Assembly: GCA_030653365.1 (NCBI GenBank)
Contig: JAURZL010000007.1
Coordinates: 310,001 to 374,000, forward strand
Reading direction: 5' to 3'
DNA: 64,000 bases
Origin: Anaerolineaceae bacterium
GTDB taxonomy: Bacteria > Chloroflexota > Anaerolineae > Anaerolineales > Anaerolineaceae
The notes beneath the pieces were generated by a model. The model ran no database searches, was not told the origin of the DNA, and saw nothing but the letters and a program-made list of their open reading frames with translations. A program made the translations under genes and the position numbers. Positions 45,505-55,535 of the stretch are shown piece by piece (the first letter of the stretch is position 1; each line of letters opens with the position of its first letter).

Positions 45505-46191
45505 TTACTCAAAATCCATTTCATCATCTTCTTCATCGACCTCAAGTTCCATTAATTCACCGGTAGCGATAAAGACCGTTCTTTCACAAATATTAGTCAC
45601 CCGATCAGCCAATCGCTCAAGATTATGTCCTACCCACATGATTAAGTTGGCATTATCAATATTTTGAGGATCGGACATCATCAATTCTACAGCCTGGTGA
45701 TAAATATCTTCATATAGTCGGTCCACAGGATCATCTTCGTAGGGAATTTGGGATGCGGTTTGGGAATCCTCATTTATAAAGGCTGTAAGTGCTTTGTGTA
45801 ACATTCCCACAGCTAAATCAGCCATTGTTTCGATTTCTTTCATTGGGATTCGTAGATCAACATTCTCCAGTTTGATCGCTACTTTTGCAATCCCTTTTGC
45901 ATAATCGCCCATTCTTTCCAATTCACTGATGACATCCAGCATGGAGGCTAACTGTCTGAGATCACGAGCCATTGGTTGTTGGGTCGCAATCACAATTAGA
46001 ATCGCATTTTCAATCGAAAACCTCTTATCATTTAATTCAATATCATGTTGATAAATTTGTTTGGCTTGTTTAACATCTCTGGTTTTGAGAGATTGAACAG
46101 ACTTAATAACCGCGTCTTCTACCATGCTGCCAAGTAACAAAACTTCATCTTTTATATTCTGTATTTTCTGGGAAAATAATTTTCTGGACAT
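45505..46191 (-). CDS. phoU: Phosphate transport regulator PhoU
   Basis: 228 residues with the two-repeat PhoU four-helix fold. Repeat 1 contains LRQLASMLDVISELERMGD and repeat 2 MWVGHNLERLADRVTNICE, the signature helix with conserved Glu/Asp pairs. It restrains the Pst transporter and the Pho sensor kinase when phosphate is ample. It follows pstB1 by 22 bases. Its C-terminal tail is acidic (ELEVDEEDDEMDFE), longer than usual. Confidence 0.95.
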   Translation of the reverse strand: MSRKLFSQKIQNIKDEVLLLGSMVEDAVIKSVQSLKTRDVKQAKQIYQHDIELNDKRFSIENAILIVIATQQPMARDLRQLASMLDVISELERMGDYAKGIAKVAIKLENVDLRIPMKEIETMADLAVGMLHKALTAFINEDSQTASQIPYEDDPVDRLYEDIYHQAVELMMSDPQNIDNANLIMWVGHNLERLADRVTNICERTVFIATGELMELEVDEEDDEMDFE

Positions 46192-46213
46192 AATGACCTT
46201 TCGTTATACTTGT

Positions 46214-46978
46214 TTATCCAAATCTTCCGGACACGTAATCTTCTGTTAATTTTTCTTTAGGATTGGTGAAGATTTTTTGAGTAAAATCATGTTCAACCAA
46301 ATAACCAGCTCGATCAGGCAGCATATTGAAAAAGGCTGTGTAATCTGAAGCACGGGCAGCTTGTTGCATATTGTGAGTAACGATCACGATTGTATAATTC
46401 TGCTTCAATTCTTGCATCAATTCTTCAATTTTCAATGTTGCAATAGGGTCCAAAGCAGAAGCAGGCTCATCCATCAGAATTATTTCAGGTTCAACGGCTA
46501 ATGCCCTGGCGATACATAATCTTTGTTGTTGACCACCAGACAGTGAAAGACCGGATTTATTCAAGTCTTTGTTGACCTCGTCCCATAAAAATGAATCTTT
46601 TAAGCTTTTTTCAACGATCTCATCTAATTGATTTTTATTTTTTATTCCATGGGCACGAGGACCATAAGCAACATTTTCATAAATGGATTTAGGAAATGGA
46701 TTGGGACGTTGAAAAACCATCCCAATTTTTTTCCTTAACGTAACTGGATCAAGTTCAAGAATATTCTCACCATCCAGAATAATTTCTCCATTTGTACTAA
46801 CAGACGCAATTAAGTCATTCATCCTATTAAAGGATCTTATGAATGTGCTTTTTCCGCATCCGGATGGTCCAATGATGGCTGTAATTTGCCGTTCTGGTAT
46901 TTCAAAATTGATATCCCTTAATGCCTGGAATTTGCCATAAAAAAAATTAAAGTTTTTTACTGTTATTTGTATTTTCAT
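46214..46978 (-). CDS. pstB: Phosphate ABC transporter ATP-binding protein (copy 1)
   Basis: 254 residues. Walker [11 protein letters not shown]-loop region, signature LSGGQQQRL, Walker [13 protein letters not shown], and switch His in [12 protein letters not shown] and [16 protein letters not shown] are specific to PstB. Transcribed divergently from pstS with phoU; shares the 349-base region holding the Pho-box array. The second pstB lies at 51345. Confidence 0.95.
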   Translation of the reverse strand: MKIQITVKNFNFFYGKFQALRDINFEIPERQITAIIGPSGCGKSTFIRSFNRMNDLIASVSTNGEIILDGENILELDPVTLRKKIGMVFQRPNPFPKSIYENVAYGPRAHGIKNKNQLDEIVEKSLKDSFLWDEVNKDLNKSGLSLSGGQQQRLCIARALAVEPEIILMDEPASALDPIATLKIEELMQELKQNYTIVIVTHNMQQAARASDYTAFFNMLPDRAGYLVEHDFTQKIFTNPKEKLTEDYVSGRFG

Positions 46979-47201
46979 AAATTCGAAACCAAGATTTCCT
47001 TCTAGAGTTATTTTATCTTAATCGGAAAATAAAATAAAAAAGGATTTAAAAGCACTCATAATCCACATCATACGATTTTACCGCCCCTCCATTAATAAGA
47101 GTTCAAATTCATGTTAATAGAATGTAAATAATTCTTAAGATCATTACCATGCCTGAAAAGATTAGTTTTAGTGTAAAAGTAAATTTTTCAACGTGTAAAA
47201 A

Positions 47202-47217
47202 TTAACAATTATTAACA
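47202..47217. promoter_or_regulatory. Upstream Pho-box-like direct repeat
   Basis: Two exact TTAACA hexamers at 47202 and 47212, ten bases apart. Confidence 0.45.
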
Positions 47218-47231
47218 AATAGATAGATTCC

Positions 47232-47270
47232 TTCAACAAACCTTAACCTCCTCTTAAATTGCAGTTAAGT
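47232..47270 (+). promoter_or_regulatory. Pho-box array upstream of pstS
   Basis: Four TTxAAx-type hexamers spaced exactly 11 bases apart: TTCAAC (47232), TTAACC (47243), TTAAAT (47254) and TTAAGT (47265). This matches the PhoP/PhoB design of helical-turn-spaced direct repeats. TATATT at 47280 lies about ten bases after the last repeat, the usual spacing for a Pho-activated -10. Confidence 0.7.
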
Positions 47271-47327
47271 TGTGTAAGTTATATTTGCTTCATGAGAAAA
47301 AGCAAAAATTATAAAAGGAGAAAAAGA

Positions 47328-49280
47328 ATGTTGCGTAAGAATTTTGTTTCATTATTATTGGTTTTAGTTATTTCGTCATTAATGTTGGCTGCATGTAGCG
47401 GCTCCAGTGTTACGCCAGCACCCAGTCAACCGGAATCAAACCAAGTTGAACCCACAAAGGCTTCAGAACCTGAGCCAGTTAGTAGTTCAGAATTAGCTGC
47501 CTTAGAAGGTGATGTAATTGCAGATGGATCGAGCACAGTATTTCCAATCACCACAGCTGTGGCAGAAGAATTTGCCCTGGCAGCACCGAATGTAAGAGTA
47601 TCAGTGGGGTTATCAGGCACCGGTGGTGGTTTCAAGAAATTCTGTTTAGGAGAAACTGACATTAGTGATGCGTCCCGCCCGATCAAGGATTCAGAAATTG
47701 AAATTTGTCAAACGAACAATATAGAATATGTAGAATTCCTGGTAGCACTGGATGGTTTGACAGTAATGATCAATCCAGAGAATGACTGGGTAAAAGAATT
47801 GACTGCTGAACAATTAGCTGCGATGTTAGGCGCCAGCAGCACCATCAACAAATGGTCTGATCTGGATCCAAGTTTCCCCGATGAAGATATATTGTTCTTC
47901 ATTCCTGATCCAGACTCTGGGACACGTGATTACATGACAGAAGTAGTCGAAGGAGTCAGTGGTGATGAAGATTTACGCCAGGACGAAAACACGACCTTCT
48001 CGAGTGATGACAATGTGTTATTGGATGGTATTGCAAATGAAAAATATGCCTTTGGGTTCTTTGGATATGCATACTACATCAATAACAAAGACAGTGTAAA
48101 AGCAGTACCGATTGTCAACGGTGATGGAAATGCAGTATTGCCAAGTGATGAAACTGTCCAGAATGGAACCTATAATCCATTATCACGACCATTGTTCATT
48201 TACCTCAATCAGAACAGTCTGACCACCAAACCCCAGGTAGTAGAATTTGTACGTTTCTTCTTTGGAGCTGATGGTGGCCCAGCAATCATGAGTGATGTTG
48301 GATACAGCATGCCCCCAACTGGAACATATGAAGCTAATTTAGAACTTCTTGCTTCTGCTGTAGCAGGCACATTACCAAAAGAAACTGAAGAAGCTAAAGT
48401 CGATTTGACCACTCTAGAAGGCGATGTGATTGCAGATGGATCGAGCACAGTATTTCCGATCACCACAGCAGTAGCGGAAGAATTTGCACTGGCAGCACCG
48501 AATGTACGAGTATCAGTGGGATTATCAGGCACCGGTGGTGGTTTCAAGAAATTCTGTTTAGGAGAAACTGACATTAGTAATGCGTCCCGCCCGATCAAGG
48601 ATTCAGAAATTGAAATTTGTCAAACGAACAATATAGAATATGTAGAATTCCTGGTAGCATTGGATGGTTTGACAGTAATGGTCAATCCAGAGAATGACTG
48701 GGTAAAAGAATTAACTGCTGAACAAATTGCAGCGATGTTGGGTGCCAGCAGTACCATCACAAAATGGTCTGATCTGGATCCGAGTTTTCCCGATGAAGAT
48801 ATATTGTTCTTCATTCCTGATCCAGACTCTGGGACACGTGATTACATGACAGAAGTAGTTGAAGGAGTCAGCGGTGATGAAGATTTACGCCAGGACGAAA
48901 ATACGACCTTCTCGAGTGATGACAATGTGTTATTGGATGGTATTGCAAATGAAAAATATGCCTTTGGGTTCTTTGGATATGCATACTACATCAACAACAA
49001 GGACAGCGTAACAGCAGTACCGATTGTCAATGGTGATGGTAATGCAGTGTTACCGAGTGATGAAACTGTCCAGGATGGAACCTACAATCCATTATCACGA
49101 CCGCTGTTCATTTATCTCAATCAAAACAGTCTGACAACCAAACCCCAGGTAGTAGAATTTGTACGTTTCTTCTTTGGAGCGGATGGTGGCCCAGCAATCA
49201 TGAGCGATGTTGGATACAGCATGCCCCCAACTGGAACATATGAAGCTAACCTGGAATTACTTGCCAGTTCAATTAAATAA
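47328..49280 (+). CDS. pstS: Phosphate-binding lipoprotein PstS, internally duplicated
   Basis: 650 residues from the ATG at 47328 after AAAGGAG; a longer open frame upstream lacks a site. Lipobox LAAC with Cys23, then an acidic Pro/Ser linker. Two near-identical PstS domains follow, each beginning [16 protein letters not shown] and holding [13 protein letters not shown] and PDSGTRDYM, offset by exactly 304 codons. A typical PstS has one such domain of about 300 residues. Both domains keep the phosphate-binding Ser/Thr/Gly loops, so one polypeptide should hold two phosphates. Confidence 0.93.
   Translation: MLRKNFVSLLLVLVISSLMLAACSGSSVTPAPSQPESNQVEPTKASEPEPVSSSELAALEGDVIADGSSTVFPITTAVAEEFALAAPNVRVSVGLSGTGGGFKKFCLGETDISDASRPIKDSEIEICQTNNIEYVEFLVALDGLTVMINPENDWVKELTAEQLAAMLGASSTINKWSDLDPSFPDEDILFFIPDPDSGTRDYMTEVVEGVSGDEDLRQDENTTFSSDDNVLLDGIANEKYAFGFFGYAYYINNKDSVKAVPIVNGDGNAVLPSDETVQNGTYNPLSRPLFIYLNQNSLTTKPQVVEFVRFFFGADGGPAIMSDVGYSMPPTGTYEANLELLASAVAGTLPKETEEAKVDLTTLEGDVIADGSSTVFPITTAVAEEFALAAPNVRVSVGLSGTGGGFKKFCLGETDISNASRPIKDSEIEICQTNNIEYVEFLVALDGLTVMVNPENDWVKELTAEQIAAMLGASSTITKWSDLDPSFPDEDILFFIPDPDSGTRDYMTEVVEGVSGDEDLRQDENTTFSSDDNVLLDGIANEKYAFGFFGYAYYINNKDSVTAVPIVNGDGNAVLPSDETVQDGTYNPLSRPLFIYLNQNSLTTKPQVVEFVRFFFGADGGPAIMSDVGYSMPPTGTYEANLELLASSIK
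47502..49277. repeat. Tandem duplication within pstS
   Basis: Unit 1 begins at 47502 and unit 2 at 48414, a period of 912 bases (304 codons). The visible protein differences between units are few and mostly conservative (for example SDAS/SNAS, MIN/MVN, QLAA/QIAA, TINK/TITK, QNGT/QDGT). Confidence 0.95.
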
Positions 49281-49303
49281 CAATTAATAAATTTCCTCAA
49301 AAC

Positions 49304-49333
49304 GAGAGACAGGTGCCCTGGCACCTGCCTCTC
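49304..49333 (+). other. Strong hairpin between pstS and pstC
   Basis: GAGAGACAGGTGCC pairs with GGCACCTGCCTCTC. No T-run follows, so an mRNA 3'-end stabiliser or processing site that favours pstS over the permease genes is more likely than a full terminator. Confidence 0.7.
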
Positions 49334-49372
49334 AATGTTTGAATATTGATCACTAAAAAAAGGTTTTATCAT

Positions 49373-50338
49373 ATGCTAAATACTCAAAATCGATCATTTT
49401 CATTACATTCTTTCTTGAATAAACCAAAAATACGTAACTTCAGGGAACAATTAATCGCTTTATCGCTTTTTGCTTGTGGAATTTTCTCTATTCTTGTAAC
49501 AATTGGTATTATTGTCACCTTGTTTACAGAAGCAATCGCTTTTTTCTTCAGGCCAGAAGTGGATCTCATTACATTTCTCACAGGAACAACTTGGAGACCC
49601 CTGGCATCAAAAGTGACAGCGGAGAATTTTGGTATACGACCATTGATACGAGGAACAATGATGATTGCGGTTATAGCAGGTGGAATCGCCATCCCGCTTG
49701 GTTTAGGTAGTGCAATTTATTTAAGTGAGTATGCATCAGATAAGGTTAGAAGTGTGTTAAAACCGTCACTTGAGATGCTAGCCGGAATACCAACCGTTGT
49801 TTATGGTTACTTTGCTCTTTCATTTATTACTCCTATTCTGAAACAATTATTAGAGGTTAATCTTGGAATAAAAGTTAGTTTCTTTAATGCTTTCAGTGCT
49901 GCTGTCGTGGTTGGAATCATGATTATTCCTATGGTTGCATCCATCAGTGAGGATGCTATGAGAGCTGTCCCACGCGCATTAAGAGAGGGGGCGTATGCCC
50001 TTGGTGCAACCCGATTTGAAGTGGCTACAAAAGTAGTTGTACCTGCAGCGTTGAGTGGAATTATTTCAGCATTCATTATTGGTATTTCAAGAGCTGTCGG
50101 TGAGACTATGGCGGTTACTATTGCTGCTGGGGCAACACCAAGAATGACACTAAATCCATTGGATAGTGTACAAACAATGACTTCATTTATAGTTCAGGTA
50201 AGTTTCGGGGATGCTCCTGCAGGCACTATAAATAGTCAATCAATTTTTGCGGTAGGAGCAACATTGTTTATTATGACATTTGTAATGAATATTATCAGTT
50301 CGGTTATCTTAAAAAGGTTTAGAGAGGTTTATGACTGA
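49373..50338 (+). CDS. pstC: Phosphate ABC transporter permease PstC
   Basis: About 321 residues from the ATG at 49373; the open frame extends nine codons upstream to a TTG without a better site. Five to six membrane segments. LTGTTWRPL near the start, IYLSEYASDKVRSVLKP, and the EAA-like loop SEDAMRAVPRALREGAYALG fit PstC. Pairs with PstA as the phosphate channel. Confidence 0.93.
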   Translation: MLNTQNRSFSLHSFLNKPKIRNFREQLIALSLFACGIFSILVTIGIIVTLFTEAIAFFFRPEVDLITFLTGTTWRPLASKVTAENFGIRPLIRGTMMIAVIAGGIAIPLGLGSAIYLSEYASDKVRSVLKPSLEMLAGIPTVVYGYFALSFITPILKQLLEVNLGIKVSFFNAFSAAVVVGIMIIPMVASISEDAMRAVPRALREGAYALGATRFEVATKVVVPAALSGIISAFIIGISRAVGETMAVTIAAGATPRMTLNPLDSVQTMTSFIVQVSFGDAPAGTINSQSIFAVGATLFIMTFVMNIISSVILKRFREVYD

Positions 50339-51351
50339 TGCAAAAACAAAATTCACTTTCTAATGGTAAAGAAATTTACAAAGATAACATTTCTAAACGA
50401 AACCGAGCAGAAAAAATGTTTAATATTTTGCTCTTGTTTTCAGTGCTTTTTGGTTTATTAATGTTGACGGTCTTATTAATTGACATCGCGGTGGAAGGAT
50501 TTTCCTGGGTACGACCAGAATTATTCGAAAATTATCATTCACGTAAACCTGAAAATGCTGGAATGAAATCTGCTATCGCAGGTAGTCTCATTGTGATAGG
50601 TTTAACCGGGGTATTTAGTTTTCCTATTGGTGTCGGAGCAGCAATTTATCTGGAGGAATATGCTGCTAAAAATAAATTGACCGAATTTATAAACTTAAAC
50701 ATAAACAATCTGGCTGGTGTACCATCGATTGTTTACGGAATGCTGGGACTAGTTGTATTTGGAAGAATGTTTGGTATATTTCAGGAAGGCAGTTGGTTAG
50801 TTGAATTCTTCAAGATTCCAATTGAAAGTGGGGCTATGGGGGGTTGGAAATTTAATCTTTTTGGTTTACCTTGGCTTGAAATTCACCTGCCATTTGGGCG
50901 GAGTATGGTTGCAGGTTCATTGACAATGACATTATTGATCCTTCCAGTTGTGATTATCGCCGCCAGGGAAGCGATTAGAGCAGTACCTCCCTCGATTCGT
51001 GAAGGTGGTTATGCTTTGGGTACCACAAAATGGCATGTTATCAAATCATTAGTCTTACCTATTGCATTTCCTGGTATCTTAACTGGGATGATCTTATCTC
51101 TTAGCCGAGCGATTGGTGAAACAGCGCCATTAATCATTATGGGCGCATTTACATATGTACCTTTTTTGCCAAACTCAGTTTGGGATCAATTTACAGTAAT
51201 TCCCATTCAAATCTATAACTGGATAACATTACCGCAAACTGAATTTCGTGTACATTTAGCTGCAGCAGGAATTTTGGTACTGTTATTAATTTTATTTCTG
51301 ATGAATGGAATTGCAATTTATCTAAGAAAAAAGTTCGAGATTAAATGGTAA
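50338..51351 (+). CDS. pstA: Phosphate ABC transporter permease PstA
   Basis: 337 residues. [20 protein letters not shown] and the coupling loop [20 protein letters not shown] are typical PstA elements. Its ATG overlaps the pstC stop by one base; its stop overlaps the start of pstB2. The loop after the third segment ([20 protein letters not shown]) is longer than usual. Confidence 0.93.
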   Translation: MQKQNSLSNGKEIYKDNISKRNRAEKMFNILLLFSVLFGLLMLTVLLIDIAVEGFSWVRPELFENYHSRKPENAGMKSAIAGSLIVIGLTGVFSFPIGVGAAIYLEEYAAKNKLTEFINLNINNLAGVPSIVYGMLGLVVFGRMFGIFQEGSWLVEFFKIPIESGAMGGWKFNLFGLPWLEIHLPFGRSMVAGSLTMTLLILPVVIIAAREAIRAVPPSIREGGYALGTTKWHVIKSLVLPIAFPGILTGMILSLSRAIGETAPLIIMGAFTYVPFLPNSVWDQFTVIPIQIYNWITLPQTEFRVHLAAAGILVLLLILFLMNGIAIYLRKKFEIKW

Positions 51352-52181
51352 ATCATATGACACTTCCATCAAATTTCCATTCTTATTCCATCAATTTTGG
51401 TGATGATGTAACGATCATTCGTGCAGATCAAATAAATATATTCTATAGTGGAAAATTAGTTGTTGAAAATTTTAATTTGCAAGTTCCGAAAAATAAAATA
51501 ACTGCATTAATTGGTCCCTCAGGTTGTGGAAAAAGCTCAATCATTCGATCATTTAATCGAATGAACGATATTATTCCAGGATTTGCCTTAGAAGGAGAAA
51601 TTATTTATAAAGGCAAGAATATTTACTCTTCACGTGAAGACCCAGTTCGAATTCGCAGGCAGATCGGTATGGTTTTTCAAAAACCAAATCCATTTCCAAA
51701 AAGCATTTATGAAAATGTTGCGTTTGGTGCAAGAATCAATAAGTATCAGGGAAACCTCGATGAATTGGTCGAATCTAGCTTAATTCAAGCTGTATTATGG
51801 GATGAGGTCAAAGACAAATTAAAAGAAAGTGCATATGCTTTATCAGGTGGACAACAACAGAGATTATGTATAGCACGTGCGATTGCTGTCTCACCAGATA
51901 TATTATTGATGGATGAACCTGCATCTGCTCTTGATCCGGTTGCCACACTTAAAATTGAAGAATTAATGCAAGAACTGAAAGAGAATTACACCATAATTGT
52001 TGTTACTCATAATATGCAACAAGCAAGTCGAGTTTCGGATTTCACGGCATTTATGAGCCTGGATCGAGAAAGAATCGAAGACAGAATTGGTGTTTTGGTT
52101 GAATTTGATGAAACAACCAAACTGTTCACGAATCCTAAACTGAAGGAGACTGAGGATTATATTACTGGAAGATTCGGATAA
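51345..52181 (+). CDS. pstB: Phosphate ABC transporter ATP-binding protein (copy 2)
   Basis: 278 residues. Walker [10 protein letters not shown], signature LSGGQQQRL, Walker [13 protein letters not shown], PstB-type FNRMNDII and [16 protein letters not shown]. It has about 25 extra N-terminal residues relative to copy 1. Start could be 51345 (overlapping the pstA stop) or the ATG at 51357. It is the copy coupled to pstC-pstA; copy 1 sits with phoU. Confidence 0.94.
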   Translation: MVNHMTLPSNFHSYSINFGDDVTIIRADQINIFYSGKLVVENFNLQVPKNKITALIGPSGCGKSSIIRSFNRMNDIIPGFALEGEIIYKGKNIYSSREDPVRIRRQIGMVFQKPNPFPKSIYENVAFGARINKYQGNLDELVESSLIQAVLWDEVKDKLKESAYALSGGQQQRLCIARAIAVSPDILLMDEPASALDPVATLKIEELMQELKENYTIIVVTHNMQQASRVSDFTAFMSLDRERIEDRIGVLVEFDETTKLFTNPKLKETEDYITGRFG

Positions 52182-52270
52182 AGTTTCACTCTCAACTGTT
52201 TATCACAATTTATAGATGGCACTGGTATAATACCCTGTTGCCAATTCTTATTTAAAGAGTAAATGTTAAA

Positions 52271-53341
52271 ATGTTAGATAAAGTCAAATCTATAGAAGAA
52301 AAATATAATGAATTATCACTGGCTTTAGAAAATATCGGTGATGATTATCAAAAAGCTGCACAGATTTCAAAAGAACGATCTGATATGGAAGAGGTTTATA
52401 AAAAATCTCGCGAGTATCGGATTGTTTGGGAACAAATTGAAGAAGCTAGAAATTTACTGGGCGAAGAAGACGAAGAATTACGAGAATTTGCTCAAATGGA
52501 TTTGGATAGCCTGGAACCTAGATTTTATTTGCTTGAATCCGAATTAAAATCAATGCTTGTTCCGAAAGATCCAAGAGATAAGAAAAATGTAATCATGGAA
52601 ATACGTGCTGGAGCTGGGGGAGATGAAGCTGCTTTATTTGCATACGATTTGTTTAGAATTTATTCAAGGTATGCTGAAAAGAGAAATTGGAAAATTGAAA
52701 CCTTAAGTTTGAGCGAAATAGGAATTGGGGGAATAAAAGAAATTTCCTTTAGCGTAAAAGGTTCTGGGGCTTACTCGAGATTAAAATTTGAATCAGGGGT
52801 TCACCGTGTTCAGAGAATTCCATCGACAGAATCGTCCGGAAGAATTCATACTTCTACAGTTACTGTGGCAGTGCTCGCAGAAGTCGAAGAATTTGATATT
52901 GAAATTCCTGCCGGTGATATTCGTATAGATGTATTTAAATCAGCTGGAGCTGGTGGACAAAATGTTCAAAAGAACTCTACAGCTGTCAGAATCACCCATT
53001 TCCCGAGTGGAATGGTGATTGCTTGTCAGGATGAACGCTCACAATTACAGAATAAGTTAAGAGCGATGAGCATTCTGAGAGCGAGACTTTACGAAATTGA
53101 AGAAAATAAACGAAGCAGTGAGCTGGATGCGGACAGAAAATCTCAGGTGGGAAGTGGCGACCGGGCTGAAAAGATTCGCACATATAATTATCCTCAAAAC
53201 AGGGTTACGGATCATCGAATAAATGTATCATCGTATAATTTACCAGCCATTTTAGATGGTGAAATTGATATTTTTATCGATGAGCTTTCAATGAAAAGTG
53301 AGTCAGAACGTTTGTCGGCTGTAGGTGAGGATGACGATTAG
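52271..53341 (+). CDS. prfA: Peptide chain release factor 1
   Basis: 356 residues. The GGQ catalytic tripeptide is at 228-230 (SAGAGGQNVQKNS); the codon-recognition tripeptide is PST in RIPSTESSGRIHTS, fitting the RF1 PxT rule for UAA/UAG. GAGGDEAALFA is the RF family motif. The usual His after GGQ is Asn here, as also known in some bacterial RF1s. A TATAAT at about 52225 gives a leader of roughly 40 bases. prmC, which methylates the GGQ Gln, overlaps directly downstream. Confidence 0.95.
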   Translation: MLDKVKSIEEKYNELSLALENIGDDYQKAAQISKERSDMEEVYKKSREYRIVWEQIEEARNLLGEEDEELREFAQMDLDSLEPRFYLLESELKSMLVPKDPRDKKNVIMEIRAGAGGDEAALFAYDLFRIYSRYAEKRNWKIETLSLSEIGIGGIKEISFSVKGSGAYSRLKFESGVHRVQRIPSTESSGRIHTSTVTVAVLAEVEEFDIEIPAGDIRIDVFKSAGAGGQNVQKNSTAVRITHFPSGMVIACQDERSQLQNKLRAMSILRARLYEIEENKRSSELDADRKSQVGSGDRAEKIRTYNYPQNRVTDHRINVSSYNLPAILDGEIDIFIDELSMKSESERLSAVGEDDD

Positions 53342-54170
53342 TATCGCTGAATGGCGATATCAATCATTTCAAATCCTGCATGAAATCAGTGATACTGCTG
53401 ATATTGAGATCAACGCTATTCTTTGTTTTGTATTAAAAAAAGATCTCACCTGGGTCCTGGCTCATTCTGAATTTAATCTCGATGATGAAATTGAGTCTAT
53501 ACTTCGCCAAAAACTGAATTTGTTGTGGGAAGGTATGCCTCTGGCATACGTTAAGGAAGAAATTGAATTTTTTGGCTTGAAGTTTTATGTTAATTCGGAT
53601 GTTTTAATCCCCAGACCAGAAACAGAGATCCTCGTTGAATTGGCAAACGATTGGATTTCACACCATCCTTTAATAGGGAAAATCATTGACGTTGGAACGG
53701 GTTCTGGGGCAATAATTATCAGTATTTTGAAACAATTTCCAGAAATAAATGGGATAGGGGTCGATATTTCTCGCATTGCTTTGGAAATTGCTTTAAAAAA
53801 TAAATATTTGAATAAAATATTAAATTTGGATCTAGTTCAAATGGATTGTTTGAGCGGTATCTCTGAAAAGTTTGACCTTATTTGTGCCAATCTGCCCTAC
53901 ATTCCGGATGGAGACCTTGATGCATTAAGTGTATCAAAATATGAACCCAAAATAGCACTCGCTGGTGGTGTGGATGGACTGGAGATAATTGATGTTTTAT
54001 TGGAGCAAATCTCATCCCGAATCAATTTGCCAGGTTTGGTATTGTTAGAAATTCAAAATGATCAAGCCTTAAGACTTTTTGAAAAAGTTAGGAGTGTTTT
54101 ACCTGAAGCAAAATTATCTGTCAACAAAGATTATTCAGGGAATGATCGTGTAATAAAAATTGAGGTATAA
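53331..54170 (+). CDS. prmC: Release factor glutamine methyltransferase PrmC
   Basis: 279 residues from the ATG at 53331, which gives the typical start MTISIAEW; a GTG two codons earlier is possible. The SAM-binding motif is IIDVGTGSGAIIISIL, and the substrate motif NPPY appears as ANLPYIP. It methylates the Gln of the GGQ motif in RF1/RF2. Overlaps prfA by eleven bases, so the modifying enzyme is coupled to its substrate. Confidence 0.92.
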   Translation: MTISIAEWRYQSFQILHEISDTADIEINAILCFVLKKDLTWVLAHSEFNLDDEIESILRQKLNLLWEGMPLAYVKEEIEFFGLKFYVNSDVLIPRPETEILVELANDWISHHPLIGKIIDVGTGSGAIIISILKQFPEINGIGVDISRIALEIALKNKYLNKILNLDLVQMDCLSGISEKFDLICANLPYIPDGDLDALSVSKYEPKIALAGGVDGLEIIDVLLEQISSRINLPGLVLLEIQNDQALRLFEKVRSVLPEAKLSVNKDYSGNDRVIKIEV

Positions 54171-54171
54171 A

Positions 54172-54795
54172 ATGCTGGAAATAATAAATCTATTAAATTC
54201 ATATGAACAGGCGATTGAAAGATCAATAGAAGTTTTAAATAAAGGCGGATTAATCGTTTTTCCAACGGATACTGTTTATGGATTAGCGTCAAAATATGAT
54301 GAAAATGAAGCAATACAACGAATTTACCAGGTTAAAGGCAGAGACCAAACCAAAGCATTAGCGGTTCTTATTGGAAACACGAAACAAGTAGAATTGATCG
54401 CCGCAAAGATTCCAAAATCAGCCTCAAAATTAATGGAAAAATTTTGGCCTGGTGCCTTAACAATTGTCGTAAAAAAAAGGATGGACTTAAAATCACCCTT
54501 ATCTATAGATAATTCTATTGGCATACGGATTCCTGATGATGAATTTGTACGCGAATTATCGAACTATATCGGACCACTAGCAACGACGTCTGCTAATCTA
54601 TCCGGATATCCAAATACAAAAAACATTTTTGAAGTAATCGATCAAATTGGAGATTTTGTTGACTTGGTAATTGATGGAGGTGAATGTTCAGGCGGAATTC
54701 CATCCACTGTTGTTGATTCTAGGGAAGAGGAAATCAAGATTTTGCGTGTTGGTGCGATTTCAGAAGAAGATATTCTTCGAAATCAAGTAGGATAA
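54172..54795 (+). CDS. tsaC: Threonylcarbamoyl-AMP synthase (TsaC/Sua5/YrdC)
   Basis: 207 residues from the ATG at 54172 after GAGG. The YrdC domain is clear: GGLIVFPTDTVYGLASKYDE, KGRDQTKALAVLI, FWPGALTIVV and TTSANLSGYPNT. It makes the L-threonylcarbamoyl-AMP used for t6A37 of ANN-decoding tRNAs. The prfA-prmC-tsaC order is a known translation operon. Confidence 0.93.
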   Translation: MLEIINLLNSYEQAIERSIEVLNKGGLIVFPTDTVYGLASKYDENEAIQRIYQVKGRDQTKALAVLIGNTKQVELIAAKIPKSASKLMEKFWPGALTIVVKKRMDLKSPLSIDNSIGIRIPDDEFVRELSNYIGPLATTSANLSGYPNTKNIFEVIDQIGDFVDLVIDGGECSGGIPSTVVDSREEEIKILRVGAISEEDILRNQVG

Positions 54796-54848
54796 CTCTA
54801 ATAATTTTTAAGATTATTATTTTCACATCTAAACTTAACATTCCATGC

Positions 54849-54854
54849 TAAAAT
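54849..54854 (+). promoter_or_regulatory. Extended -10 predicting a leaderless mRNA
   Basis: TGCTAAAAT ends six bases before the ATG at 54861; no Shine-Dalgarno sequence. Confidence 0.5.
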
Positions 54855-54860
54855 AAAAAA

Positions 54861-55283
54861 ATGAATAAACAGATAAAAACTGCATCATCCAAAGAAAAGT
54901 CTAAAAAAGAACATTTTCTTCAAATTTATCTTCCTTTATCTTTTTTCTTATTGTTGGTCGTTGTAGCATCTGTTTTTGTAATTCAAATTTCCGAATCAGG
55001 AATTCAGACTGTATCTCATTGGGCAAATATATCTGTTGTTTTAATTTTTGTTCCATTATTATTTACAGTTCTCCTAATCCTGGCAATTTTAATTCTTATC
55101 ATTTTCGGTCAGGCAAAATTTATTAAATGGATCCCCATCAATGTTTCAAAAATTTATGTTTTTATTTTAAAAATTGCGCTATTTATTGTAAATGGATCAA
55201 ATAAAATTACAAATCCAATTATAAAAAGCAAAGCACGAATATATTCTTTAAAATCTATTTGGAAGAATGAGAGAATAAAATAA
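54861..55283 (+). CDS. Small membrane protein, unknown
   Basis: 140 residues with two or three long hydrophobic segments (YLPLSFFLLLVVVASVFVI; VVLIFVPLLFTVLLILAILI) and a basic C-terminus (NPIIKSKARIYSLKSIW). The Lys-rich N-terminus is probably cytoplasmic. No recognised family. One base separates it from the next small membrane gene. Confidence 0.6.
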   Translation: MNKQIKTASSKEKSKKEHFLQIYLPLSFFLLLVVVASVFVIQISESGIQTVSHWANISVVLIFVPLLFTVLLILAILILIIFGQAKFIKWIPINVSKIYVFILKIALFIVNGSNKITNPIIKSKARIYSLKSIWKNERIK

Positions 55284-55284
55284 T

Positions 55285-55494
55285 ATGAACCAATCAGACT
55301 CTTGGAAAACAAAAACATTATTAATGGGGGGAATTCTCGGACTTATCAGCGGGTTATTAGCAGCTTTTTTGTTAATACAAAAGTCACAGCAGAGTGAAAA
55401 AAACATGAGTATTAGTCCGGGAGATGGGGTAAAAGTTGGTTTAGGTGTTCTTGGCTTACTAAAATTAATTTCTGACCTTGGAGAAAGAAATTAA
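55285..55494 (+). CDS. Small membrane protein, unknown
   Basis: 69 residues. One hydrophobic helix (LLMGGILGLISGLLAAFLLI, about 12-31) then a soluble amphipathic tail (VKVGLGVLGLLKLISDL). Nearly abuts the preceding gene. No recognised family; reminiscent in form of single-helix YtxH-type anchors. Confidence 0.55.
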   Translation: MNQSDSWKTKTLLMGGILGLISGLLAAFLLIQKSQQSEKNMSISPGDGVKVGLGVLGLLKLISDLGERN

Positions 55495-55535
55495 TCCACA
55501 AAAAAATTTCCCAAATAAATAAGTCAGGGGGAAGA

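Noticed and set aside
47426..48814. Minus-strand frames inside pstS, repeated twice
   Set aside because: They are antisense shadows that recur only because the gene is tandemly duplicated.
47328..49280. PstS duplication as an assembly error
   Set aside because: Considered, but the two units differ at several bases and the frame is intact through the junction; listed with the read-level check that would settle it.
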